64,000 nucleotides of DNA from Chitinophagaceae bacterium. Lineage in GTDB: Bacteria > Bacteroidota > Bacteroidia > Chitinophagales > Chitinophagaceae. This document shows positions 16,663 to 26,000 of the stretch, piece after piece. The DNA lies in contig CANFKC010000022.1 in NCBI GenBank assembly GCA_947447265.1, positions 1 through 64,000 on the forward strand. The letters run 5' to 3'. A model generated the notes under the pieces. That model was given only the letters and a program-made list of their open reading frames with translations, made no database searches and was not told the DNA's origin. Numbering within the stretch: the stretch's first letter is position 1; every line of letters begins with the position of its first letter. The position numbers were made by a program, and so were the translations under genes.

Positions 16663-17181
16663 GTGTCTGCTCTTCATTATCCTGCTATTACCGAGTACCG
16701 TTTACCTAAGAAAAACCTTATGGTTATCAGCTGTATTGACCTGCGCCTGACTGATGACCTGCTTAATTTCCTGCATTTTGATAACCTCGCTAACAGGTAT
16801 GACCATTTTGCACTTGCCGGCGCTTCTATTTGTACGGGCGCAACACGGGATGAACATAAAGAACTATTTAAAACGGAAGTGCTGGAGCACTATAAAAACT
16901 TTGCACATTGGAAACAGTGCCTGCATGACCATTTAGAAATTGCCATTAGCCTACATGCGATAAAAGATGTCTATATTGTAGAGCATGAAGACTGCGGCGC
17001 CTATAAGGCATTTTTGAAAGATGGAGTTTTCGCTTCCTGGGAAGAAGAGCTGAATTGCCATAAGACTTTTGCAGTTGCCCTTTCAAAAGAACTTCACTCG
17101 GCATACAAACTAAATGTGCATTGCTTTATGATAGATATTAGGGGCAACGTAAAATTGCTGGATACGGCACCACATGCGTAG
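16663..17181 (+). CDS. Beta-carbonic-anhydrase-like protein
   Basis: 172 residues from a GTG start at 16663. It keeps the two zinc-site motifs of beta-class carbonic anhydrases: C-x-D-x-R in ISCIDLRLTD (about residues 23-30) and H-x2-C in VEHEDCGAYKAF (about 107-118). The rest is divergent and the C-terminal region is short (typical beta enzymes have about 200-230 residues). It may be an active small enzyme or a non-catalytic relative. No signal peptide. The gene stands alone, 480 bp after the nearest plus-strand gene. Confidence 0.6.
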   Translation: MSALHYPAITEYRLPKKNLMVISCIDLRLTDDLLNFLHFDNLANRYDHFALAGASICTGATRDEHKELFKTEVLEHYKNFAHWKQCLHDHLEIAISLHAIKDVYIVEHEDCGAYKAFLKDGVFASWEEELNCHKTFAVALSKELHSAYKLNVHCFMIDIRGNVKLLDTAPHA

Positions 17182-17289
17182 AAATTGTTGATGAGCTCTT
17201 TATTTTGGCAAATGAAATTTGCAGTCTCAAGGAAAAATGAGACTGTTAGTCAGGTGTAAATAAATTCTCCATAAGAAATTTAGCAGCCA

Positions 17290-17640
17290 CTAGGCTCTTA
17301 AAATCTTCTCCATTTTCCTTCCCTTGGCTAATTCATCAACCAGCTTATCCATGTAGCGCACTTTTTGCATGAGTTTATCTTCAATTTCTTCTACTCGGTA
17401 GCCGCAGATCAGGCCGGTAATTTTGGAAACATTTGGATTTAGTTGAGGAGCCTCTGCGAAGAAGGTTTCAAAATCAACCCGCTTATCTATTTGTTGTTGC
17501 AGGGTTTGTTCATTGTAACCCGTTAGCCAAATGATGACGATATCTAATTCTTCTTTTGTGCGCCCTTTCTTCTCTACTTTTTTAATATAAAGTGGGTACA
17601 CGGTGGAAAATGACATAAGGTATACTCTTGAGTTGTCCAT
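17290..17640 (-). CDS. DUF2200 family protein
   Basis: 116 residues covering the whole family: a start with VYLMSFSTVYPLYIKKVEKKGRT, the central IIWLTGY and FETFFAEAPQLNPN, and the end GYRVEEIEDKLMQKVRYMD...ELAKGRKMEKILR. The family is small, cytosolic and of unknown function. It is divergent from the following unknown gene. Confidence 0.85.
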   Translation of the reverse strand: MDNSRVYLMSFSTVYPLYIKKVEKKGRTKEELDIVIIWLTGYNEQTLQQQIDKRVDFETFFAEAPQLNPNVSKITGLICGYRVEEIEDKLMQKVRYMDKLVDELAKGRKMEKILRA

Positions 17641-17704
17641 TATCGTTGTTATTATTTGCTAGTGTTGATTTGAGCATTGCAACCACAACGGGTTCGAAAT
17701 AATT

Positions 17705-18514
17705 GTGCAATTGCCTCCAAATATATTTAAACAATTTCACTTGTCCAGCAATCTCCTGGAAAGCCAACCTCAGCGTCAGAAAGTTAATTACATTCGTGAT
17801 GCAAACAATCTATACGTTATTAACACTAAATCAATGGGCACCAGGCTGGCGTATTATTACATAGAGCAACCGACAGGAAAAAGTCTTAGAGATATCATTG
17901 TGGAGAATTTCACCCCATTTTCTGCTTGGTACCTGAATATGTGTAAAGATGTATTTCAGGAGTATAATGAGGTATACAATCCGCAATATTTAAAAGAGTG
18001 TTTCGAGCGGTCCTTACATCAATCGACAACTTTCGATCAACTGGATCAAAGGTTCATTGATCAGTATACCAGAGAATTCCTCATTGCTGATGATTATTTG
18101 AGCGAAATTGGGATAAGCTTAAAAATGTTTGGCCCATGTGTAAACACGGGAAATTATGTTGAGAGTATTGCACTTGTAGAAAATACTGGCAATGAAGATT
18201 TCCTGGCTTTGTGGACTTACCTTACGAGTGGTCGTTCTTTAAAAAATGATGCCCCCTTTCTAGAAGAGGATTACGAGATAAGGGTTGGTTTTTTGAACCG
18301 TGACGAGCATAAAAAACTGAAGTATTATTTAGAAAACTACATCGGTCGCGATATCCAAGCCATACGCGATAAATATTGGACCTCCGAGGAAAAGATGATT
18401 TGGCAGCAAGGTGGTTCAGCTGGTTCTTCCATTGCCTCAGGTGCCGAACTTGTCCTGAAGGCACTAAACGAACTAAACGAAAAAGATGTAGAAGTAATAA
18501 CGTTAATCGACTAA
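17705..18514 (+). CDS. Unknown protein, 269 residues
   Basis: A soluble, acidic, probably alpha/beta protein with no signal peptide or membrane segment. Notable stretches are NTKSMGTRLAYYYIEQPTGKS near the N-terminus and YWTSEEKMIWQQGGSAGSS near the C-terminus, ending with several Glu/Asp residues. I recognise no domain. The start at 17705 (ATG? frame opening MQLPPNIFKQFHL) is uncertain. It is a plausible real gene because composition and codon use match the neighbours. Confidence 0.6.
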   Translation: MQLPPNIFKQFHLSSNLLESQPQRQKVNYIRDANNLYVINTKSMGTRLAYYYIEQPTGKSLRDIIVENFTPFSAWYLNMCKDVFQEYNEVYNPQYLKECFERSLHQSTTFDQLDQRFIDQYTREFLIADDYLSEIGISLKMFGPCVNTGNYVESIALVENTGNEDFLALWTYLTSGRSLKNDAPFLEEDYEIRVGFLNRDEHKKLKYYLENYIGRDIQAIRDKYWTSEEKMIWQQGGSAGSSIASGAELVLKALNELNEKDVEVITLID

Positions 18515-18554
18515 TCTTAATTAATGGAAGATACCAGTCGCCCAATTCAATGAC

Positions 18555-18896
18555 CTACTTGCCGAAAAATAGATTCTTAAAAAAATCTGCGATTTTCCAC
18601 CTTTCTAGCCCATATTGTATTTTTAGTAGTTGCTCAACAAGAACTGCAAGCTGAGCATTAGCCTCTTTTTCCGTTGCGGGGATGGAATGGTCATTATCAA
18701 CGCATATATATAAGTCTGTAAGCGAGCCCATTCCGGCACCAATAAAATCATGCAAAATCTCTTTAGTATCGGCATTATCCCTGCTCAAAGCCCGGACGGC
18801 AACATCAACGCGTTGCACCCAGCCTGAAACATTATGGTAGAGAAAGAATTCCTTTAACCGAGTCAGTTGTTCAATTACGCTACGCCGTGATTCCAT
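18555..18896 (-). CDS. Small unknown protein with GxGMGSLxDL motif
   Basis: 113 residues, soluble and helical. The mid-protein motif DFIGAGMGSLTDLYIC resembles a group of small uncharacterised bacterial proteins with a GGMGSxND-type signature, but I cannot name the family with confidence. It is convergent with the preceding unknown gene (40 bp apart). Confidence 0.6.
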   Translation of the reverse strand: MESRRSVIEQLTRLKEFFLYHNVSGWVQRVDVAVRALSRDNADTKEILHDFIGAGMGSLTDLYICVDNDHSIPATEKEANAQLAVLVEQLLKIQYGLERWKIADFFKNLFFGK

Positions 18897-19126
18897 AAAT
18901 GCAATTTAGTGAAAGAAGCATAATCACCCCTCTGCAGCCTAATTGAATTTCCCATTTTCCCTTCTCAGGCCTCCAACCACTTTTAGCTTGTAAGGAGCTA
19001 ACACAGTGAATTACACAACAGGCACTGCATATTTTGTAATAAATTTCATGGTAATAGGGTCAATTTTGTTTGGTGATGAGTACCATCATAAAAATACCGC
19101 AGGTAGCGGGTAAAACATAGGTTACA

Positions 19127-19537
19127 ATGAAACATGCACAGAAAATAATACTTGCAACAGTTTTGGCGATGTCTTGTAGTATCCACAAAGCGTCTGCCCA
19201 GATTTTTGTAAACATCCGGCCAGCACGGGTAGTTACAGTGCGAACCGTTGCACCAGCACCACGACAGGTATGGATTGAAGAAGACTGGCGCGAAAACGAT
19301 GGTCGATACGAATGGAGCGGCGGGCACTGGGAAGCACCTCCACGTGAAAATGTCCGTTACCGTAATGGCCACTGGCGTCATTCAAATCGCGGAGACCAGT
19401 GGGTAAGGGGAAGTTGGTATAATTCGGCACGCCCGGCACACCGACAGGAAGAGCGGCGCGAGGAACGGCACGATAATGGCCGGGGGCGTGGCAACGGAAA
19501 CGGGAAGGGCCACGGTAATGGGCATAAGAACCATTGA
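19127..19537 (+). CDS. Secreted WxxGxW-repeat protein
   Basis: 136 residues. Signal peptide about 1-24 (ending KASAQ), then repeated aromatic motifs RYEWSGGHWEAPP, YRNGHWRH and WVRGSWYN, which are the YxWGxW-type repeats of small secreted Bacteroidota and proteobacterial proteins. The last 35 residues are a basic, Arg/Gly/His-rich tail likely to be disordered. Function is unknown; the repeat type is often linked to the cell envelope. Confidence 0.75.
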   Translation: MKHAQKIILATVLAMSCSIHKASAQIFVNIRPARVVTVRTVAPAPRQVWIEEDWRENDGRYEWSGGHWEAPPRENVRYRNGHWRHSNRGDQWVRGSWYNSARPAHRQEERREERHDNGRGRGNGNGKGHGNGHKNH

Positions 19538-19573
19538 TAATGATAATTCGACGTACTTAAACGATGTTGAAAT

Positions 19574-19605
19574 AGGCTGTCACCAAAGTTTGGGGCAGCC
19601 TTTTC
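19574..19605 (+). terminator. Terminator of the WxxGxW gene
   Basis: Stem AGGCTG (19574-19579) pairs with CAGCCT (19596-19601), with an inner CCAAA-g-TTTGG helix, followed by TTTTCTTTT. It lies 37 bp after the stop. Confidence 0.65.
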
Positions 19606-19624
19606 TTTTGTGCTCCATAAAGTA

Positions 19625-19658
19625 AAATGACGGTTACCCTATGGGTTAACCGTCATTT
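19625..19658 (-). terminator. Terminator of the 19680-20240 gene
   Basis: Near-perfect hairpin AAATGACGGTTACCC-tat-GGGTTAACCGTCATTT with one bulged base, directly after the stop of the minus-strand gene. The A-rich left flank gives a T-rich tail on the minus strand. Confidence 0.7.
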
Positions 19659-19679
19659 AAGTAGCTATTCAGCTTATGG

Positions 19680-20240
19680 TTAATTGCTGGCAGTTGCGTC
19701 TGCTGGCAGCATGTCCATTGACATTGTTTCGCAAAGCTTCTGTATTTGCCTTTGATTTAAAGAATGGAAAATGGCCATAAACTGGTTTGACTTTCCATCG
19801 TCATTTTTGGCGGCATTGTACTTCAAACCAAACTCCACCTTATTTTCCAGAAAGTAGATATCGAAATCATGCATCTCCACAACATACTTGCCGTCTTTCA
19901 CCTGCACGTTTATTTTATAGTTCACTTTATAAGTATGCTCTTCATCGCGCTTATCGTTAGTGAAAAGATCATAAGTGCCATTCATTGTAATTCCTTTACC
20001 AGGAATCTCGGCAATATCATCTGTATGTAAAACGTTTTCGGCGTAGAACTTTGCATTCTTTACCAGTTTATCAGAATTGTATGCTTTGCCTACCTTAATG
20101 GCAGTATCATAATATGGCTGGCTGGCCTTCATTGGTATTTTTTTGTAAGAATATTTCAACCAATCATATGCTTCACCCAAATTCTGGGCATTTGCAGTTT
20201 GAAAACCGAGAGCGAGAACGAGAACGAATAAGAATTTCAT
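19680..20240 (-). CDS. Secreted hypothetical protein
   Basis: 186 residues with a clean signal peptide (MKFLFVLVLALGFQTANAQ). The mature part contains YKVNYKINVQVKDGKYVVEMHDFDIYF, a pattern of alternating strands like that in DUF4468-type TBP-fold domains of Bacteroidota, though the match is not certain. Probably periplasmic. It has its own terminator downstream and a long AT-rich region upstream. Confidence 0.7.
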   Translation of the reverse strand: MKFLFVLVLALGFQTANAQNLGEAYDWLKYSYKKIPMKASQPYYDTAIKVGKAYNSDKLVKNAKFYAENVLHTDDIAEIPGKGITMNGTYDLFTNDKRDEEHTYKVNYKINVQVKDGKYVVEMHDFDIYFLENKVEFGLKYNAAKNDDGKSNQFMAIFHSLNQRQIQKLCETMSMDMLPADATASN

Positions 20241-20524
20241 AAACCTAATTTTAAATGTTAATAATCTGTTTATAGACTGTTTATCATTTTGTTAATCAGC
20301 AGTGTAATATTAAGATTAATTCAAAGCTAATAATAATTACCCAATGATTAACAAATAATTTTTAAAAATATTTTTAAAAACGCTGAAACCTTTTAAAATC
20401 AATACTTAGATAAAAAATAAAATTTTGTAAAGGTGTATCAAAACATGTTGGTTTTAGTAAGGAAGCATCGCTTTCGTTCTGATTAAAATGTAAAAATAGC
20501 ACAGAACATACACACATTCCAAAT

Positions 20525-20560
20525 AAACTTCACAAACGGTCGTAAAACTTCACAAACGGT
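20525..20560. repeat. Tandem 16-mer repeat in a 489-bp gene-free gap
   Basis: AAACTTCACAAACGGT occurs twice, at 20525-20540 and 20545-20560, with a 20-bp period. The surrounding gap 20241-20729 is AT-rich (runs of A and T around 20300-20440) and holds no gene that I can see. The repeats lie about 130 bp before the -7 element of the BrkB gene and could be a regulator site. Confidence 0.4.
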
Positions 20561-20688
20561 AAACAAACAGCATTTCATTAACAAATAAATAGAAATCGCC
20601 TATATTCTAAGACAGAACTTTGATGTAAAAGCGATTAACACTCCGCCCGAAAGCAAAAATCCGGTCAGGTATAGTCAGGAATACTATT

Positions 20689-20696
20689 TACTTTTG
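20689..20696 (+). promoter_or_regulatory. Predicted -7 element for the BrkB-family gene
   Basis: TACTTTTG fits TAnnTTTG and lies 33 bp before the ATG at 20730. Confidence 0.45.
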
Positions 20697-20729
20697 CCGC
20701 CAGTGAAAAATATGCCATTAAATAAATAA

Positions 20730-21671
20730 ATGAGTCAACCAATCAACGTCTACAAACTCGGCCCTGTGCGCTATGTGTTTAAAAAAGCACATGGCATTGT
20801 ATTGCCGGGTCTCGATGGCGCGACGCTTTACGAAGTAGGCAAGTTCCTGGTTGCAGAATTACGAAAGAACAAGCTCACAGAACGCACAGCGGCTGTTACG
20901 TATAACTTTATTATGGCGCTACCGCCTACCTTCCTGTTTCTTTTTTCACTTGTACCCTACCTGCCGCTGAAAAATGTGCAGCAAACAATTTTAGCCACCG
21001 TAAAGCTACTGACACCCAACAATAAAATATACCAGGGGGTGAGTGGCGTGTTGAAAGACTTTATGAATAAGCAACACAGCGATGTGCTTTCATTCGGTAT
21101 CTTACTGGTACTTTTCTTCTCCTCAAATGGCATGGTAGGTCTCATGAAGAGTTTTGATAAGAACCAGTCGCTTTATAAAAAACGATCAGCGCTCCAGCGT
21201 CGGTGGACTGCAGTAAAGCTAACAATAATGCTGATTCTGGAAGGTATATTCACACTATCAGTGCTGGTGCTGCAAAACAAGAGCATTAACAAATGGGTGT
21301 TACAGATATACCCACACATAGGCGCAGTAAAGGTTATCAGCTATATAATACTTATCGGCTTAATGTTTTTAACCTATTGCCTTATATATACTTACGGTCC
21401 CTCGTTAAAACATCGATTCAAGTTTGTAAGCACAGGCGCTGTTTTTGCGACCATTGCGTCACTCACCGCTACATCCGTGTTTTATTTTCTGGTAAACAAC
21501 TTCCTCAATTATAACAAGGTATATGGCTCCATTGGTACACTTACCGCTTTCATGGTTTTGGTATGGCTGAATACATTGATTATTTTGTTGGGCTATGAAC
21601 TGAATGTGGCTATTCTATTGGGCAAATTATTACAGGAAAAAGATAACGATGATAGCGACGAAAAAAACTAA
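20730..21671 (+). CDS. YihY/BrkB family inner-membrane protein
   Basis: 313 residues. An N-terminal cytosolic part is followed by about six membrane helices, with the family segments ERTAAVTYNFIMALPPTFLF, SFGILLVLFFSSNGMVGLM and YGSIGTLTAFMVLVWLNT. The old name ribonuclease BN is wrong for this family; actual function is unknown, with transport or envelope roles proposed. The stop overlaps the start of the next gene by 23 bp. Confidence 0.88.
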   Translation: MSQPINVYKLGPVRYVFKKAHGIVLPGLDGATLYEVGKFLVAELRKNKLTERTAAVTYNFIMALPPTFLFLFSLVPYLPLKNVQQTILATVKLLTPNNKIYQGVSGVLKDFMNKQHSDVLSFGILLVLFFSSNGMVGLMKSFDKNQSLYKKRSALQRRWTAVKLTIMLILEGIFTLSVLVLQNKSINKWVLQIYPHIGAVKVISYIILIGLMFLTYCLIYTYGPSLKHRFKFVSTGAVFATIASLTATSVFYFLVNNFLNYNKVYGSIGTLTAFMVLVWLNTLIILLGYELNVAILLGKLLQEKDNDDSDEKN

Positions 21672-23022
21672 ACTGTTATGCTATGCGGTAATTTGCGTTG
21701 CCATGCTGTTGGGCTGCCAACATGGTGGCGAAAAGCTACCCGATACCGTTACATTTACTGAACACGTTGCACCAATACTCTATAACAATTGTACCGTTTG
21801 CCATAGGCCGGGCGGCGGGGCACATTTTGACCTCATCACGTATCAAGAGGCAAAAAAATATGCGCTTTCCATTGGCTATGTTACTAAGGAACGATTAATG
21901 CCCCCGTGGCCGGCAGACCCACACTATACCGAATTTAAAGGACAGCGGGTACTAAGTGAAACGGACATAAAAATACTGGCAAAATGGGCCATTGACGGTT
22001 CGGTTGAAGGACCTAAGGAAAAAATGCCCCACTTACCCAACTACCCTACCGGTTCATTGGCTGGCATGCCTGATATGCGCATTGCTGTTGCCCCTTATTA
22101 TTTACCAGCAAATAGCGGCGATAAGTTCCTGTTGGTAAAAGTACCATATGAACTGCCTGCAGACACGTTCGCCAGCCTGGTGGAATTTGTGCCCGGCAAT
22201 AGCAATGTGGTGCACCACGTAAATGGCGACTTTGTGAAATACGTTTTCGAGAAAAAGAAGACTGTTTTCGCTGGCGTGTATGCTGTTGATATGGTAGAAG
22301 ACACCGCTGGCTTAGTAAAAGGTTTTCAAAAACTTGATCTGCCGAACGATGACGGCAGCTACCCTGTATTACAAAAATCAGTAGTTAATTATCTGCCGGG
22401 GGCGGTTGGTCAAAAATACCCAGCCGGAATAGGCGGCTACTATCTGCCTCGCAAAGGTGCATTTCTGCTGAACGATATTCATTATGGATTCACCAATAAG
22501 AACGAAGCGCGGGATAGTTCGCACATCAATATTTTCTTTTCAAAAGTGCCACCCAACAGGCCTGTACAAGAATTTCAACTCGGCACATTGGGTGCGGCTC
22601 CGGTAGAACCAGACCTTGTTATACAGCCCAATACAGTAAAAAATGTATCCAGCCGTTTAAAAGTGGCTAAAGACATTTCTATATTGACTATTAACCCGCA
22701 CATGCATTTGTTGGGCAAAAGCTTTTTAGCTTACGCAATTAAGCCGGAGGGAGATACCATAAGGCTGATATCCATCCCCCGCTGGGATTTTAGCTGGCAA
22801 TATTTCTACACTTTTAAAAAGATGGTGAAGGTACCAGCGGGAAGCACTATAGTAGCGGAAGGTATTTATGATAATACCACACACAATCCGAATAACCCTA
22901 ATAATCCACCACTAGTGGTAACGGATCAAAACGGCAGCATGAAGGCGACCGACGAGATGTTTCAGTTTATTGTAACCTACCTGCCTTACCAACCCGGCGA
23001 TGAGAATTTAAGTTTGGAGTAG
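21649..23022 (+). CDS. Lipoprotein with cytochrome c motif and copper type II monooxygenase (PHM-like) domain
   Basis: 457 residues from ATG 21649; a longer frame opens at 21604, but only the later start gives a proper lipoprotein signal (VAMLLGC). A heme motif CTVCH near residue 50 begins a small cytochrome-c-like domain containing LMPPWPADP. The C-terminal two thirds resemble the copper-dependent ascorbate monooxygenase fold of peptidylglycine hydroxylases: NSNVVHHVNGDF, NPHMHLLGKSF and WDFSWQYFYTF supply histidine ligands. Such fusions are common but uncharacterised in Bacteroidota. Predicted location is the periplasmic face of a membrane; the substrate is unknown. It overlaps the BrkB gene by 23 bp. 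Confidence 0.78.
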   Translation: MIATKKTKLLCYAVICVAMLLGCQHGGEKLPDTVTFTEHVAPILYNNCTVCHRPGGGAHFDLITYQEAKKYALSIGYVTKERLMPPWPADPHYTEFKGQRVLSETDIKILAKWAIDGSVEGPKEKMPHLPNYPTGSLAGMPDMRIAVAPYYLPANSGDKFLLVKVPYELPADTFASLVEFVPGNSNVVHHVNGDFVKYVFEKKKTVFAGVYAVDMVEDTAGLVKGFQKLDLPNDDGSYPVLQKSVVNYLPGAVGQKYPAGIGGYYLPRKGAFLLNDIHYGFTNKNEARDSSHINIFFSKVPPNRPVQEFQLGTLGAAPVEPDLVIQPNTVKNVSSRLKVAKDISILTINPHMHLLGKSFLAYAIKPEGDTIRLISIPRWDFSWQYFYTFKKMVKVPAGSTIVAEGIYDNTTHNPNNPNNPPLVVTDQNGSMKATDEMFQFIVTYLPYQPGDENLSLE

Positions 23023-23032
23023 TTGTTTGGTG

Positions 23033-26000
23033 CTATGAATTTTCCGTCTTCAATTCCATGCCTTCCAGGAACCAGGCCACGTCTTTCATCTTCTTAACGC
23101 CATCAACGACCAGCAGGAAGTTTTTGCCTACCTGTTTCAGTCGGGCATTCCGGGTGCGTGTTTGTATGTAACTAAGAATGTGGTTAAAGGTTGCGGATTC
23201 AAAGTAAGGCGAGTCTGGGTTGCTCACAAAATACAGGCGCATCTGCATGTTTTTTATAATGAGCTTTTCAAAGCCCAATTCAACAGCCAACCTGCGGCAA
23301 CGTATGGTAGTAATTAAATCATTTACCTCCGCTGGGATAGGACCGAAACGATCTTTCAATTCGGTTGCAAATTTCTCCAAACCTTCGTCAGTATCAATAT
23401 CATCTAATTGTGTGTAGAGCGAAAGACGTTCCGTGATATTTTCAACATAATTATCCGGTATCAATATCTCCAGGTCAGTATCGATGGTACAGTCTTCCAC
23501 AAAATCCTTCTTCCGTTCCAATTCGTCTTTAAATACATCTTTAAAGTCCTTGGTTTTAAGCTCGCGCATGGCTTCGCCCAAAATCTTTTGGTACATTTCA
23601 AAACCAATGTCGGTAATAAAACCACTCTGTTCTCCACCCAGCAAATTGCCCGCACCCCGTATATCCAGGTCACGCATCGCAATCTGGAAACCACTACCCA
23701 GCTCACTGAACTGTTCTAATGTTTGCAGACGTTTACGACTATCATTTGGCAGTAAACTCATTGGCGGTGCCAACAGATAACAAAACGCTTTTTTATTGCT
23801 ACGGCCTACCCTGCCCCTTAACTGGTGCAGATCACTCAGGCCAAACTGGTGCGCATTATTTACAATTATAGTATTTGCGTTCGAAATGTCTACCCCACTT
23901 TCCACAATATTGGTACAACACAACACATCAAATTCCTGGTTAATAAACTTGAACAGTGCTTCTTCCAGTTGGTGGCCTTCCATTTGCCCGTGCGCCATAC
24001 CAATCTTAAGATCAGGACACAGATTGCGTAATAAGGTTACCATTTCCGGCAAGCTCTGTACCCTGTTATGCACAAAAAATACCTGGCCGCCACGCTCTGT
24101 TTCGTAATAAAGTGCGTCACGTATAGCAAACTCATCAAACACCATTACCTCAGTATGCACCGGTTGGCGGTTAGGAGGTGGCGTATTAATTATACTTAGA
24201 TCGCGCGCATTCATCAGCGAAAACTGCAGGGTACGCGGAATAGGCGTTGCGGTGAGGGTAAGCGTATCTACACTTGCTCTCAATTCACGCAACTTTTCCT
24301 TACTGCCCACACCAAATTTCTGCTCCTCGTCAATTATCAAAATGCCGAGGTCTTTGAATTTGGCATCCTTACCCAATATGGCATGGGTCCCTATAATAAT
24401 ATCAATCTTACCCTCGGCAAGCCGCTGGAATGTTTCTTTCTTTTCCTTTGCCGACTTAAACCTGTTCACATAGTCAACATTGCACGGGAAATCTTTTAAC
24501 CGCTCTTTAAACGTATTGTAGTGCTGGAATGCTAATATGGTTGTAGGTACCAATATCGCAGCCTGCTTGCTATCAGCCACCGCTTTAAACGCAGCGCGCA
24601 CGGCAATTTCGGTTTTACCAAAACCCACGTCTCCGCACACCAGCCTATCCATCGGTGCCGGCGATTCCATATCTCTTTTCACATCCGCAGTTGCCTTGCC
24701 CTGGTCAGGGGTATCTTCGTAGAAGAACGATGCCTCCAACTCGGTCTGCATATAGCTGTCCGGCGAAAAAGCAAACCCTTCGGAGGCTTTGCGGAGTGCA
24801 TATAGCTTTATAAGATCAGCGGCAATATCCTTAACCTGCTTTTTGGTCTTATTCTTGAGCTTTGTCCAGGCATCGCTACCTAGCTTATTCACCCTTGGTA
24901 CAGAACCTTCCTTACCCGTGAACTTAGTTATTTTGTGCAGTGCATTCACATTCACATACAGCACATCGTTATCTTTATACAATATGCGAATGGCTTCCTG
25001 CATACTGCCATTCACTTCTATTTTCTGCAATCCGCTATACCGGCCCACACCATGGTCAATGTGCGTTACGTAATCGCCGGGCTGCAATTCTCGCAACGCA
25101 CGGAACGTGAGCGCCTTGCCTTTAGAATATGCCTGCTTTACATTGTATTTATGGTACCGCTGAAAGATCTGGTGATCGGTATAGCAAATTGCCTTTTTAT
25201 CATGGTCGAGAAACCCTTTGCTGATTGACGTTGCGACCGGCACGAACGTGATACCCGCCGCGAGGTCGTCAAAAATACTCCTTAGCCGCTCTAATTGCTT
25301 GGGGTTTTCCGCAAACATATAGACCGTATACTTATTGGCAATACGCTTTTGCAAGTCGGCAATCAGCATATTGAACTGCCTGTTAAAAACAGGTTGTTCT
25401 TCCGTAGCAAATTGGTAAACCTGATCAATAGCATCACCGGTAATTTTTTCCAGCGAATGATTGTACCATTCTATCAGATGTCGGGCCTTAATTTTTTCCT
25501 GCCACTGTTCCGGCAGCTCAAAATCGGCCCTTGATATTTCTTTTAAAGTTTCTTCTTCATGGTCAATTGCCACTTGTCCGAGCGACATTTTCTCCGGCAG
25601 GTCATCAGCCAGTTTGGTTAGCCTGCCAATTGTAAACTGCAGGTCTTTAGCCCATATAACCGTATTTTCCGGCAGAAAGTCGAGCAGCGATATTTTCTCC
25701 TGAGCATCAAACTTGGTTTCAATATTCGGCAGAATAGATATCTGCAGCAATTTACGCTCTGAAAGCTGCGTTTCCGGATTAAAAATACGGATGCTGTCAA
25801 CATCAGTATCAAATAACTCTATGCGGTAAGGATGTTCGTTGCCGAAAGAGTACACATCTAGTATGCCGCCCCTCATGGCAAATTGCCCGGGCTCATAAAC
25901 AAAATCTTCCCGCTTAAAACCTAGGGATACGAATTGAGCCAGCAAGCCTTCAAGGTCCAACCGCTCTCCAACCTTCATGTGAATCATGTTGCGGGACAGC

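Noticed and set aside
19680-20729. A replication origin in the AT-rich gap
   Set aside because: No DnaA-box cluster is seen and no replication gene is nearby.
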